DNA of 64,000 nt from Halobacteriovoraceae bacterium. Lineage in GTDB: Bacteria > Bdellovibrionota > Bacteriovoracia > Bacteriovoracales > Bacteriovoracaceae. Below, piece by piece: positions 9,305 to 18,845 of the stretch (its first letter is position 1; every line of letters starts with the position of its first letter). Where the stretch lies: contig PAMZ01000005.1 in the NCBI GenBank assembly GCA_002707495.1, positions 124,001 to 188,000 on the forward strand. Reading direction: 5' to 3'. A model generated the notes under the pieces. That model was not told where the DNA came from and did no database searches. It worked only from the letters and a program-made list of their open reading frames with translations. A program made the position numbers and the translations under genes.

Positions 9305-11325
9305 GCTAAGCCTGATCTTTCCAGCAGTGCGTCTGTCTTCGGCTCTCGACCTCGAAACTTTATATACAATTCCATAGGATCTTGTGATCCGCCTTGCTCT
9401 AAAATATTTTCGCGAAATCGATCTGCAACTTCTCTTGAAAAAATACCTTTCTCTCTAAAATAGGCAAATGCATCAGCGTCCAATACTTCAGCCCACTTAT
9501 AACTATAGTATCCCGCTGAATACCCCCCTGAAAAAATATGTCCAAAGGCAGTAGAAAATGCGCCAACACCTTCTTTAGGGTAGAGCTGGTATTCTTGCAT
9601 TTGTTCATTTTCAAATTTCTGCACGTCACTTAGAGCCTCGGGGTCTGCCAGGTGCCATTGCATATCCACATTAGCAAAACTCATCTGGCGCATTGTTCCC
9701 ATCCCCTCTAAAAATTGTTGGGATTTTTTTATCTTCTCAACAAGCTCAGAAGGAATAGCTTCACCTGTTTTATAATGAACTGCAAAAAGATCAAGGCATT
9801 CTTTTTCTAAAACCCAATTTTCCATAATTTGACTGGGAAGTTCGACAAAGTCCCAAAGAACATTAGTTCCAGCAATCGATTTATACGTGGACTTCGCTAA
9901 CATTCCGTGAAGGCCATGACCGAACTCGTGAAACAGAGTTAAGACTTCATTAAGGGTCAATAGTGAGGGCTTTGAGGCGGTGGGTTTCGTAAAATTACAA
10001 ACATTCATAACAAATGGCCTTTTTACTTCACCAAATTGAAGTCCGGCATTTCTAAAAACTGTCATCCAGGCACCCGGACGTTTCTCCGTTCTTGGAAAGT
10101 AGTCTGCATAATAGAGTGATACAAACTCCCCTTTCTCAGAAGTAACTTCATAAACCATTACATCTTCATGATATTTGGGTAGATCTTCTCGTTTTTTAAA
10201 ATTTAAACCGTAGAGTCTTTTTGCGACTTCAAAAATTCCATTTAAGACGTTTTCCAATTTAAAGTAAGGTCTAAGAATTTCATCGTCGAAGTCTAAAACC
10301 TTCTTTTTCAAAAGCTCTGTATAAAGGGCACCGTCATAAGCTCTTAAGTCACTGTCTCCCGTTAACTCTTGCTTGAGCTCTTTTAGTTGATTAAATTCAG
10401 CCTGTGCTCGGGGTTTCGCTTTATGAGTGATATCTTGAATAAATTCCATGACTCTTTGAGGTGTTTTGGCCATTCGTCTCTCTAAAATATAAGAAGGATG
10501 ATTTTCATATCCCAATAGTTTGGCGCGTTCTTTTCTTACCCTCAAGGTATCTAAAACAATTTGTTTATTATCAAATTCTCCATCATAACCTTTTGAAGAA
10601 GAGGCTTCATACATTTTTTTTCTCAGCTCTCTGTTTTGACAATACTGCATAAAAGGGCCGTATGAGGGATAATGTAAAGTAAAGGCCCATTTATCTTCTT
10701 CTCCTTTAGACTTTGCAGCCTCCTTGGCAGCTTCGACAACTCCTTCTGGCATACCTGCAAGATCTTTTTCGTCTTCTATCCATAGCGTAAACGCGTTGGT
10801 AGCGTTACGGACATTCTCAGAAAATTTCAAACTTAATTGAGATAATTTTTGATCAATTTCACGAAGTTTATTTTTATCATCTTCACTCAATAAAGCTCCG
10901 TTTCGAGTAAAATTTAAATAGGAATTTTCAAGTAAGGTTTCTTGCTCTTTGCTTAGCTTAAGCTCAGATTTTTGATCATAAATAGTTTTTACTTGAGAGA
11001 ATAATTTTGCATCTAAGCTTACATCGGAAGAGTATGCCGTTAGTTTTTGATTAAACTCTTCAGCAATGGCCGAAATTTCATCTGTACAATGAGCCGAGTA
11101 GAGAGCGTAAAAAATATTAACCACTCGGTCTAATTTATCTGCACTTGTTTCTTCTGCCACAATAATATTTTCAAAGTTAGGACTCGCTTCGGCTTTCACT
11201 TTTTCAAGATTAGCTTTAGCCTCTTTTATTGCTTCGTCCAAAGCAGGAAGGAATTCTGACGTTTTTATTGAATTAAAATCAATAGCCTCAAGTGGGAGGT
11301 TTGAAGGATTTAATAATGCTGACAT
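9301..11325 (-). CDS. prlC: Oligopeptidase A, M3 family metallopeptidase
   Basis: Cytoplasmic zinc oligopeptidase that degrades short peptides, including cleaved signal peptides. The active-site motif HEFGH is at residues 466-470 inside LTLFHEFGHGLHGMLA. The N-terminal text (NPSNLPLEAIDF) and C-terminal YYSYKWAEVLDADAF are characteristic of the OpdA/PrlC branch. I start at ATG 11325 (MSALLNPSN), which has AGGAG four bases upstream and follows the transporter stop by seven bases. A start at 11370 would lie within the transporter gene. The resulting 674 residues match E. coli OpdA (680). It is the last gene of a regulator-transporter-peptidase operon, and its stop overlaps that of the convergent transglycosylase. 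Confidence 0.93.
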   Translation of the reverse strand: MSALLNPSNLPLEAIDFNSIKTSEFLPALDEAIKEAKANLEKVKAEASPNFENIIVAEETSADKLDRVVNIFYALYSAHCTDEISAIAEEFNQKLTAYSSDVSLDAKLFSQVKTIYDQKSELKLSKEQETLLENSYLNFTRNGALLSEDDKNKLREIDQKLSQLSLKFSENVRNATNAFTLWIEDEKDLAGMPEGVVEAAKEAAKSKGEEDKWAFTLHYPSYGPFMQYCQNRELRKKMYEASSSKGYDGEFDNKQIVLDTLRVRKERAKLLGYENHPSYILERRMAKTPQRVMEFIQDITHKAKPRAQAEFNQLKELKQELTGDSDLRAYDGALYTELLKKKVLDFDDEILRPYFKLENVLNGIFEVAKRLYGLNFKKREDLPKYHEDVMVYEVTSEKGEFVSLYYADYFPRTEKRPGAWMTVFRNAGLQFGEVKRPFVMNVCNFTKPTASKPSLLTLNEVLTLFHEFGHGLHGMLAKSTYKSIAGTNVLWDFVELPSQIMENWVLEKECLDLFAVHYKTGEAIPSELVEKIKKSQQFLEGMGTMRQMSFANVDMQWHLADPEALSDVQKFENEQMQEYQLYPKEGVGAFSTAFGHIFSGGYSAGYYSYKWAEVLDADAFAYFREKGIFSREVADRFRENILEQGGSQDPMELYIKFRGREPKTDALLERSGLA

Positions 11326-11332
11326 GGGGCTC

Positions 11333-12571
11333 CTAATGTTTGAGTCTTTTTTGCTCTTTAAATAATACAAAGATACAAAAAATCCACAAGCTCAGGCAAA
11401 TAAATTGAATGACGGCTAAAGTATAAGTCCCTTCTACAGTTTGCTTAACTACTTCTTGCGCCATGACAAAGGCGATCAATGCTTTGGCAGACCTATAAAC
11501 AAACATATCAGTTATGTATTTTGCTCCAAATTTTTGTAATGAGAAAAGAGGTGAGTACATCACTTCTTTCACCGCACCAAAAACAGAATAGTCCATCCCT
11601 TTCATAGCAATGAATACCGACGCAACAATGAATAGAGTTCCTATTCCTGCTCCAAGGCCTGTCGCTATGAGAAAGATATAAAGAACGGGGATCGCGAGAA
11701 AAATACTTCTCGTAGAAAATTTCATGAGAAGTAATGGCAGGATAATAAATTGCAACACAAGGGAGACAATATTAATCATAGAATAGAAGTTTCCTAGATA
11801 CGCCGTTCTTGCATCCTTTTCTTGAACAATTTGTTCAAAAACTACATTAAACTGAAGATCAGCCACAAAGATCACAAACTGAGAAATCGAAACGATGGTC
11901 GCAATTAAAAAAACATATTTTTTTACACCTCTAACAGCTTTTAGTGGAGTGATCGACTTATTGGGTTCTAGGCCTTTTATTTCTGTATGGCGAGTGAAGT
12001 AAAAAAGAATGACAGTAACTAAAATGGCCATCAAAGCAAAATAAAAAACAGGATCAGTTCCTATATTTTTTGCAAGTTTTGATGTGACTTGTCCTCCCAG
12101 TATTCCTCCCACACTTCCAGCTGCTCCCATAGGCCCTATTAATTGTTTCATTTGGTCCAATGAGTAATAAGCATTAGCAAAAGCGAGGCAGGTATGTACC
12201 AGAAGTACGATATAAGCTTCTTTTGTCGCAAAAAGCACTAATGCCATTTGCTTCATTCCATTATTAAACCCTATAAAAGCACCCAACATAACGATCACAC
12301 TGACAAATCCGGTCACCAGATAAAGTTTATGGACACCTATTCGATTTTGAAGTTTGTTATTAACTCCAATGATTATCATTAAGGCTATGACCCCAATAAA
12401 GGTCGCAAAAGAATAGTCGTCCGCCGTATAAGCTTCATAAAAAACGGCACTAGAAACAGAGCGAACGAGTGGATAACTAAATAATACGAAAAAATAGGTA
12501 GCAAAAAGTAAGGAGGTTATTTTTTTAAACTCGTGAGGAGCTTCTCTAAAAATCTCGAAATAATTTTTCAT
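11333..12571 (-). CDS. Polytopic membrane transporter, MFS or nucleotide-exchanger-like
   Basis: A 412-residue integral membrane protein with about 11-12 hydrophobic segments and short loops. The region GPMGAAGSVGGILGGQVTSK around residue 150 and the N-terminal FKKITSLLFATYFFVLFSYP recall the NTP/NDP exchange transporter relatives within the major facilitator fold, but I cannot name the substrate. Its ATG overlaps the stop of the DtxR-type regulator by four bases, so the two are translationally coupled. That context makes metal-dependent control, and possibly a metal- or metabolite-related substrate, plausible as inference only. The oligopeptidase gene follows after seven bases. Confidence 0.72.
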   Translation of the reverse strand: MKNYFEIFREAPHEFKKITSLLFATYFFVLFSYPLVRSVSSAVFYEAYTADDYSFATFIGVIALMIIIGVNNKLQNRIGVHKLYLVTGFVSVIVMLGAFIGFNNGMKQMALVLFATKEAYIVLLVHTCLAFANAYYSLDQMKQLIGPMGAAGSVGGILGGQVTSKLAKNIGTDPVFYFALMAILVTVILFYFTRHTEIKGLEPNKSITPLKAVRGVKKYVFLIATIVSISQFVIFVADLQFNVVFEQIVQEKDARTAYLGNFYSMINIVSLVLQFIILPLLLMKFSTRSIFLAIPVLYIFLIATGLGAGIGTLFIVASVFIAMKGMDYSVFGAVKEVMYSPLFSLQKFGAKYITDMFVYRSAKALIAFVMAQEVVKQTVEGTYTLAVIQFICLSLWIFCIFVLFKEQKRLKH

Positions 12572-13083
12572 TCGAGATATTTATCACCTTTCTGAGCGTG
12601 GGTAAATTCTTCGTGTGAATTATACTTAGCAAGCTCAAGTTCAGTCTCAACAGTGAGACATTTGTCCTTGTTATGAGCTGCATCTTTCATAAAAGTAAAT
12701 AAACGCTCACGTGTCTCTGCACTTAAAAGGTGCTCAACCAAACAAGAGTCATTATGGGCTGTATCGTCAGAGACGTTTAAAACATCTTTTAAAAAATAAT
12801 ACATCAAAGTTCTAGAAGACAGAATTCCATGAACGTGGTCGTGTCCTGTATGACTAAGAGATAAAAATTTACTCTCGTCTTCTTCAACCAAATCGCGCTT
12901 TTTCAGATTATTTAAGGCAGTTGAAACACTTCCTTTTGTCAGACCTAATTCTTTAGCTATATCCGTTACCCGAGCGTATCCTTTTTCTTCCCTTAATTTA
13001 TGTATCGTCAAAAGATAATGGGCCATAGAATGAGTGAGCTCACTCTCGTTAGTGTGGGAAATAGAAGCTTTTTTGTTTGGCAT
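12568..13083 (-). CDS. DtxR/MntR-family metal-dependent transcriptional regulator
   Basis: 171-residue regulator. An N-terminal winged helix (about residues 15-75: AHYLLTIHKLREEKGYARVT, then DIAKELGLTKGSVSTALNNL) is followed by the dimerisation/metal domain. The latter has HNDSCLVEHLLS, which aligns with the E-x-C-x-x-E-H metal-site signature of DtxR proteins. Regulators of this family bind Fe(II) or Mn(II) and repress uptake genes or activate efflux genes. The SH3-like third domain of DtxR is absent, as in MntR. It is the first gene of the operon and overlaps the transporter by four bases, so it probably controls its own operon. Confidence 0.85.
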   Translation of the reverse strand: MPNKKASISHTNESELTHSMAHYLLTIHKLREEKGYARVTDIAKELGLTKGSVSTALNNLKKRDLVEEDESKFLSLSHTGHDHVHGILSSRTLMYYFLKDVLNVSDDTAHNDSCLVEHLLSAETRERLFTFMKDAAHNKDKCLTVETELELAKYNSHEEFTHAQKGDKYLE

Positions 13084-13234
13084 TTCTTCAATTTAGCTAA
13101 TTTCCTCTCCCTAGGCAAGATTGTGCACTATTATTGTCGCAGGAGAAGGGGCCATTTCAAGGTAAACTATTAAAATTACTAGGCTGAATTTTCTAGATAC
13201 ATATCCTGCATCCAAATCGTGCTAAAATAAGCCT

Positions 13235-14905
13235 ATGAAATTTCTGATTATATTATTCTCTTTTTATACCTTAGCACTTAGCGCGCAAGCCCAGGATTCT
13301 GCTTTCGATTCCAACGAAAACCCATTAACCGTGGAAGAAGAATCGGCTGCGTCCAATTATATCCACCAAGGCATGGCGGATCAAGAATACCGAGAGATGT
13401 GCTTTAATGAAGAAGGGCGCATGAAGAAAATATGCCAGGAAAATTCTCAGGCCTTTTCCGGAGCGATGGGAACCTTGGAAGCTATGATGCCTATCGTGAC
13501 CAAAGCCTACTCTCTTTTTACTGTTATTGGGGGAAGCAAAATAACCGCAAGAAATTTAAACGAAGATGGTGAACAAATGTTTGATGTTGAACGTGGCGGA
13601 GAAACAGAAACTATTCCCCAGTCACAAGTTACTCAGTCAGAAATTGATGATGGAGTCGCAACTGAAGCGGAAGGAACAGAAAAGACAGACTATTGCGGCT
13701 ATATAGGAATGTTGGGAGAGGCAGTGAATCTCGCCATGACAGCTTCTCGAAATCAGCAAACTCAACAAAACTATCAAAGCTCTAAACCGGAGGCGAGACA
13801 AGCTGCAGCCTTCTACTCCCTTGCGGAGAATGAGAAAACGAATAAAGACGCCTCCAATCTACAATTTTATGTTTGGGGTGGATCAGCTGCTTGTTATGCG
13901 GTCTATGTTTCCCAGGCACAGTTCAGAGGAGATTGGAAAGTTTATGCTAAATTAGCTGGATCAACTGCCATCGCTGCCTTTTATAAGGCTAAGGCAGCAG
14001 CTCACGCCAAAAGGGCAAAATTATTGACTGAAATGGCAAAGGATCTGCCTCAACCGGGAGATTGTAATCCCTATACAATGACCACATGTTTTTGTAATGA
14101 GCCCTCTTCAGTCGCGTCTGATCCAACAAACTATAAAAAATTCTGTGTACCAGAGGGCTTAAACCTCAGAGTCGGTTCGAATGGAACTCCGGTCCCCTGT
14201 GTGGATCAAAACGGAAAAGTAGATATGCAGTGTAAATGTCAGCAAAATAAAACCTGCGTGGATAGACGAATTAGAATGTCTGGTGTTGATATTGGGCTTG
14301 ATCCCATTGCGATGAGAGACCCACTCGCGGGAATAAGTCCCCTTTCATCAGGTGTTGCTGGAGCCAATCTTGGAAATATCGCTGATAGTAATTTAGCTTT
14401 AGCAGAAAATGCTCTTAATAATAATGCTCCTGATTCATTAAATAATTTGAATCCAGATCAAAAAAAGGAAGCCAAAAATATTAGTAAACTCTTAGGAGTT
14501 ACACCAGCTGCAGGACCTGCTCTCGCGGCTACAAGATCAACAGGTGGTTCACTTCCAAAATCTGCGACGGCAGGATTAGGCGGAGAAATTGCACCAGCAG
14601 CTCTTGCAAGAAACGGGTCTTCAAGAAGAGCCTCTAGGGCATCAAGAGGAAAAAGACGTTTTCAAAGTGCAGGGGAGGCCAAATCGAATAATCGTGGCAT
14701 GACTCCAATAGGAAGAAGAAAGAATTCTCGTCGAGGAAGTTCAAATAATATTGATATTGAAAAATATGCATCAAAAGCTACTGAGGCTGCGGAAATTAGA
14801 GGAGACAAAGGAACTTCAATTTTTGAAGTTATAAGTCACCGTTACCGCTCAAGCGCTTGGCGAGAATTTCCTGCAGCTTTTAGGGCCCAAAACTCCCAGC
14901 CCTAA
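13235..14905 (+). CDS. Secreted protein of unknown function
   Basis: A 556-residue protein with a signal peptide (LIILFSFYTLALSAQA). The middle has a hydrophobic helical stretch around residues 205-260 and a Cys-rich segment around 270-345 (CNPYTMTTCFCNEPSS, CKCQQNKTC), which suggests disulphides in an oxidising compartment. The C-terminal third is Ala/Asn/Ser-rich and then strongly basic (SSRRASRASRGKRRFQ), so it is probably disordered. No family recognised. It stands alone, convergent with the aldo/keto reductase gene four bases downstream. Confidence 0.75.
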   Translation: MKFLIILFSFYTLALSAQAQDSAFDSNENPLTVEEESAASNYIHQGMADQEYREMCFNEEGRMKKICQENSQAFSGAMGTLEAMMPIVTKAYSLFTVIGGSKITARNLNEDGEQMFDVERGGETETIPQSQVTQSEIDDGVATEAEGTEKTDYCGYIGMLGEAVNLAMTASRNQQTQQNYQSSKPEARQAAAFYSLAENEKTNKDASNLQFYVWGGSAACYAVYVSQAQFRGDWKVYAKLAGSTAIAAFYKAKAAAHAKRAKLLTEMAKDLPQPGDCNPYTMTTCFCNEPSSVASDPTNYKKFCVPEGLNLRVGSNGTPVPCVDQNGKVDMQCKCQQNKTCVDRRIRMSGVDIGLDPIAMRDPLAGISPLSSGVAGANLGNIADSNLALAENALNNNAPDSLNNLNPDQKKEAKNISKLLGVTPAAGPALAATRSTGGSLPKSATAGLGGEIAPAALARNGSSRRASRASRGKRRFQSAGEAKSNNRGMTPIGRRKNSRRGSSNNIDIEKYASKATEAAEIRGDKGTSIFEVISHRYRSSAWREFPAAFRAQNSQP

Positions 14906-14909
14906 GGTT

Positions 14910-16154
14910 TTAAAAATAAGCTGAGAGGTCATCTACATAAGCCTTATCTTTCATCCCTACCAAAACATGGTCGAGACCAAATGATTGATATTTTTCTATG
15001 ACTTTTTGACTTAAAGTTAAATCACTTTCTCTTAAAAGACCTTTATCCAATGCTTGCCTTTCAAACATTAGAGCTCTCTCATTCATATTATGTTTGGCGA
15101 ATTCAAATGCATGTTCATGTAGATCATAAAAAGTTTGAGAATCGTTCACACTTAGATCACTTCCCCATACTCTTGCAATAAACGGATAGAAATACTGATA
15201 AAAAATTTGATCGACAGCATCACGTGAATTTTGCTTATACCAGATTTGAGACATTTGCTTCATGAGAGGAAGATCAAAAAGCTTATCATCCTCGGATTCA
15301 CGAACCTCAAGCCATTTAATAACTAAGGGCTCAATACATTTATTAAAAAGCTTCTCTGCATTTTCAGAGTTTTTATAGATCTCTTCGATTGGATAGGTTG
15401 CAAGCCTCAATAATCCATGATCAGTAAAGGAGTTTAATGGCCGATTGCCCACAGTCTTAAGTCCAAACTTATGAGCACGCTCAATTAAATGATCACCGTC
15501 GTATTGGCGCTCAATAGCTCCCATTTCTAATATATTAAAAGGAAATTGAATCATCTTAAAATTGTTGTCTTCTTTAACTGACCTCGCAGCACCCATAACA
15601 ATATCCAAATCAGTGGAAGTATGATCTTCTCTTGGATCAACAAATGTATTTGAAGAAATTCCATACTGAAGAATAAGGCCTCTTTCAACTAATTCTTCTA
15701 ATTTTTCGAAGGCTTGTTGAATTCTTCGGTAATATTCTTTTTTTTCACTCCCCTCAGTTTTTAGATAGTATTCAGGGTTGTGTAAAAGATAAGTGTCAAG
15801 CCTATTCAACTGAAGTCTTTCAAGAGATCTTTTGACCTGATCTTCAATAAAAACAGGATGAATACAGTGCTTTAATCCTTCTGCAAAATGAACGACTTCA
15901 TCCGAAGGTATATTAAGTTCTTCATAGGTTTCAAGATTTTGACCTTGAATATAACCTATCTTTGAAATCACATGATACTGATCTCTCTCTTTAGAAGCTA
16001 AAACTTCACCTACCAATTTTTCAGATTCACCATCTGTATAATTGGAAGAGGTATCAATTAAACTCACTCCTTGGTCAAGTGCATAGCTCAAAGCATCTCG
16101 ATGTTCTTCGGATCGATTACTGACGCGATAGCAGCCAAATCCAATAAAACTCAT
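14910..16154 (-). CDS. Aldo/keto reductase
   Basis: NAD(P)H-dependent oxidoreductase of the AKR barrel superfamily. The start shows the usual order: GFGCYRVSNR, then DQGVSLIDTSSNYTDGESEK with the catalytic Asp and Tyr, a Lys in the HVISKIGY strand, and LDTYLLHNPEYY carrying the catalytic His. At 414 residues it is longer than classic AKRs (about 320); the extra C-terminal 90 residues are helical and of unknown role. The ATG overlaps the rpiB stop by four bases, so the two are coupled. The substrate is unknown; a sugar or sugar-aldehyde substrate is inference from the rpiB link. Confidence 0.85.
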   Translation of the reverse strand: MSFIGFGCYRVSNRSEEHRDALSYALDQGVSLIDTSSNYTDGESEKLVGEVLASKERDQYHVISKIGYIQGQNLETYEELNIPSDEVVHFAEGLKHCIHPVFIEDQVKRSLERLQLNRLDTYLLHNPEYYLKTEGSEKKEYYRRIQQAFEKLEELVERGLILQYGISSNTFVDPREDHTSTDLDIVMGAARSVKEDNNFKMIQFPFNILEMGAIERQYDGDHLIERAHKFGLKTVGNRPLNSFTDHGLLRLATYPIEEIYKNSENAEKLFNKCIEPLVIKWLEVRESEDDKLFDLPLMKQMSQIWYKQNSRDAVDQIFYQYFYPFIARVWGSDLSVNDSQTFYDLHEHAFEFAKHNMNERALMFERQALDKGLLRESDLTLSQKVIEKYQSFGLDHVLVGMKDKAYVDDLSAYF

Positions 16155-16579
16155 AATTGATCCAACATCTCGACTCTAGACTGGTGGCGGCCTCCCTCGA
16201 ATTCAGTCTCAAGCCATGTATCAACCATATCTTTTAGCAGTTGGTCTGAGTGTTTACGGCCTGCCAGACAAAGGATATTGGCGTTATTATGAAGTTTTGT
16301 CATTTTAGCATCGTTAACATCATTACAAAGTCCACCGCGAATTCCTTGATAGCGATTGACTTGAATTGAAATGCCAATACCTGATCCACACATTGCTATG
16401 CCTCTTCCTTTAGACTCTAAAACAGCCTTGGCAATTTTTTTTCCAAATTCTGGGTAATGAACACTATCCGTTGAATCGGTACCTAAATCGATAACTTCAA
16501 ATCGAGAAGCTAGATAGCTTTTTAGAATTTCTTTTTGCTCAAATGCGGCATGATCACTTGCGATATATAATTTTTCCAT
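16151..16579 (-). CDS. rpiB: Ribose-5-phosphate isomerase B
   Basis: Interconverts ribose 5-phosphate and ribulose 5-phosphate in the pentose phosphate pathway. The 142 residues match RpiB. Diagnostic motifs are IASDHAAFEQK at the N-terminus (Asp9, His10), the catalytic Cys64 in AMCGSGIGISIQVNR, and HNNANILCLAGRK. Coupled to the aldo/keto reductase by a four-base overlap. It lies 42 bases after the MepA-like endopeptidase gene and could belong to the same transcript. Confidence 0.95.
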   Translation of the reverse strand: MEKLYIASDHAAFEQKEILKSYLASRFEVIDLGTDSTDSVHYPEFGKKIAKAVLESKGRGIAMCGSGIGISIQVNRYQGIRGGLCNDVNDAKMTKLHNNANILCLAGRKHSDQLLKDMVDTWLETEFEGGRHQSRVEMLDQL

Positions 16580-16621
16580 GCCTTTTTATACACTGAATAA
16601 CACCAATCAGCTAGGGGGCTT

Positions 16622-18334
16622 CTATTGGCGTTGCCGCCGTGTTTGTCGATCTTCGAGTAACTCACCGTCACAAGTCTCTTGAACTTGATCGCGCTCTGGA
16701 TCCAAACAAAAATGAATATGGTTATGATGCAAACCACTGCCATCACGTTGAACGGCACTAGGGTTATAGTTTTCAGGATCAGTCGTTTGAGTATCTCTTC
16801 TCACTGCATTAACAGCATTAACTGCACCTGCATCTCCAAAAATAACAACATCTGCTCCAGCCCTTACAAGTAAGCTCATAAAGTTAATCGTTTTCTCTTG
16901 ATCGTAACGTCTATTTTGCGGCTCAACTCGTGGACCGTGCCATAGATAATGAACCCCCCTGTCTTCATCAGGATGAGCCTCAGGATCTGGATCTTCAAGC
17001 TCAGATAATCTGAACGGTCTAATATCCATACATCTTGCAGAGTCATGACTCGTATGCGGTCCCCATCTGTCATGAACATAAGCATTTCCAAATTGAATTT
17101 GACAGCCAGGATCACTACAAATCTCTTGCCAAGCCTGAGCAATTCGAAGAAATCCACAGGTTGCCATGGGATGAAGTCTTCCATCAATATTTTCTGAATC
17201 TGGTGAGTAAACTCTCGTATTAAAGGGACCTAGATTCGTTCTATCATTAACTGGTATACGCACAGTTGGCTCCTTAACAGACTCACCATCTACAGTGGCA
17301 TCTACCATTAAAATTTCTAAATCTTCCACCCCAAACTCTTCATCCAATACGCTAAAAGCCGCCCTGTTTTGCTGAAGTATATTGTTTATACCACTGATAG
17401 CTGGATCAAGTGCATTTGGTATCGCTTCTAAATTTCCTATCAATCCACACCCAAGACCATCTAAAATCTGGGATTCAGCCACAAGCTCGTTATTCTCGTC
17501 AAATACATCGTATAAATGAAACTCAAAACAAATTTCTTTTAAGAGGTCTTCCGGGTTTTGAAATCCGTTGGTCAGATTCTCTGCTGCTCCTTCTAGATTT
17601 GGAACTTGAAAACAACATTTTCTTTTTAGATAATTCTCTTCATCTAACATTTTAGGACGTATGGCTTTTCCATTGAGAGGCACCCCGGAAGGTGTTGAGT
17701 AAACCGGAGAATCTTTTTCAAGATAAAAAACAAATTCACCTGCTGGTTTTAAACTATTATTATCTATATAACCAACATCTCCAACTTCTACTCGACTCGC
17801 TTCATTGACTTGTCTTGTCCTAGAACCACTTCTTAAGAAAAGACTTTTAAACCAGTCTCCACCCCTTACTCTTCCTGCATTTCGAGCCGTTTCTTCAACT
17901 TCAGTCCTTACATTAAGAACTTTAACCGGCACTCTTCTAGGTTGGTCATCAATTTCCATTAATTCTGGAGGGGTATAAACAATTGAGCCTCTAGGGATAT
18001 AGCGGTTTAACCTATTATTGCTAGGGTCTTCTAGGTCTCTAAAGTTTTCATACTCTAAGTTAACTTGAGTTCCTAATCGATTCGTCGCTGTCTGCATATA
18101 AGTATCACTTACAAAGAAAGGCGGCTCTTCTGATGCAATATCCTCACACATTGGTAACTCAAGTTCCGAGTCATTTTGAGGCGTCGGTGCTCTAGGATAG
18201 CTGTACCCTTCTAGAAGAGGCCCGTAGTTTTCTTCACTATTCACTAATGGAGGCAATCCATCAAGAAATTGAGCTCTCGCATTTTGTGCTAAAAGGAAAG
18301 CGACAAAAGTGAAAATCGAGAAGAGATTAATCAC
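16622..18334 (-). CDS. Secreted MepA-like murein endopeptidase (LAS metallopeptidase)
   Basis: Predicted zinc peptidase acting on peptidoglycan cross-links. In the C-terminal third, HTSHDSARCMDI has the H-x2-H-x6-D spacing of the penicillin-insensitive murein endopeptidase MepA, and HHNHIHF near residue 536 supplies the second zinc motif (H-x-H). The large N-terminal part, about 380 residues, is not recognised; it includes SH3-like beta text (GDVGYIDNNSLKPAGEFVFY) and Cys pairs. I start at GTG 18334, preceded by GGAG at six bases, because the resulting protein begins with a clean signal peptide (INLFSIFTFVAFLLAQNARA). An ATG at 18376 would add residues lying inside the upstream gene. It overlaps that gene by eight bases. 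Confidence 0.8.
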   Translation of the reverse strand: MINLFSIFTFVAFLLAQNARAQFLDGLPPLVNSEENYGPLLEGYSYPRAPTPQNDSELELPMCEDIASEEPPFFVSDTYMQTATNRLGTQVNLEYENFRDLEDPSNNRLNRYIPRGSIVYTPPELMEIDDQPRRVPVKVLNVRTEVEETARNAGRVRGGDWFKSLFLRSGSRTRQVNEASRVEVGDVGYIDNNSLKPAGEFVFYLEKDSPVYSTPSGVPLNGKAIRPKMLDEENYLKRKCCFQVPNLEGAAENLTNGFQNPEDLLKEICFEFHLYDVFDENNELVAESQILDGLGCGLIGNLEAIPNALDPAISGINNILQQNRAAFSVLDEEFGVEDLEILMVDATVDGESVKEPTVRIPVNDRTNLGPFNTRVYSPDSENIDGRLHPMATCGFLRIAQAWQEICSDPGCQIQFGNAYVHDRWGPHTSHDSARCMDIRPFRLSELEDPDPEAHPDEDRGVHYLWHGPRVEPQNRRYDQEKTINFMSLLVRAGADVVIFGDAGAVNAVNAVRRDTQTTDPENYNPSAVQRDGSGLHHNHIHFCLDPERDQVQETCDGELLEDRQTRRQRQ

Positions 18335-18746
18335 CCTGGACTCCAATATAGACACCTTCGCAAATGGTTCTGCCATTTTGTCTGAATTTGATGTTCACTT
18401 TTTCTTTATTTAGCGCTTTTAAAACTTCAGTTAATCTAAAACCCTGGCTTTCAAAAGTGCCTTCAGTAGGCTTTAAGTCGACTCTTCTATCCTCAACAAA
18501 TAATTCATCTATTGTTTCAGTGTATTGAACTCGTATATCTTGAAAATTTCCCATATGTTCTGAGAGATCGTTACCAACAATTTGATAGAATCTAGAGCGT
18601 CGTTCTGGCTTTTTCCCTGGAACCGGATAAAAGCTTGAAACCTCCCCGAAAAGTTTAAGCTCAGGACCACATTCATTTACATCCGCTACAGCACAGACAG
18701 AAATGACCATTGTGAATAGAGAAAAAAAGACTGCCCTTAACATCAA
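18327..18746 (-). CDS. Small secreted protein of unknown function
   Basis: 139 residues with a signal peptide (MMLRAVFFSLFTMVISVCAV) and two further Cys (NECGPEL, TICEGVY) that may pair in the periplasm. No family recognised. It is first in a pair with the MepA-like endopeptidase, whose GTG start overlaps its stop by eight bases. This suggests coordinated export and perhaps a shared function at the cell wall. Confidence 0.7.
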   Translation of the reverse strand: MMLRAVFFSLFTMVISVCAVADVNECGPELKLFGEVSSFYPVPGKKPERRSRFYQIVGNDLSEHMGNFQDIRVQYTETIDELFVEDRRVDLKPTEGTFESQGFRLTEVLKALNKEKVNIKFRQNGRTICEGVYIGVQGD

Positions 18747-18803
18747 TTAGAGTATCGGCATTTTTAGGAAATATTTTAGTGATAATTAAGGCTAGAAATG
18801 AAG

Positions 18804-18825
18804 AGCCCCCAAATAAATGGGGGCT
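18804..18825 (-). terminator. Hairpin downstream of ahcY
   Basis: On the minus strand AGCCCCC pairs with GGGGGCT around an eight-base AT loop, 21 bases after the ahcY stop. The following CTTCATTTC is only moderately T-rich, so it may be a weak terminator or a 3' protecting stem. Confidence 0.65.
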
Positions 18826-18845
18826 TAAGGTATTAAAATTACTAT

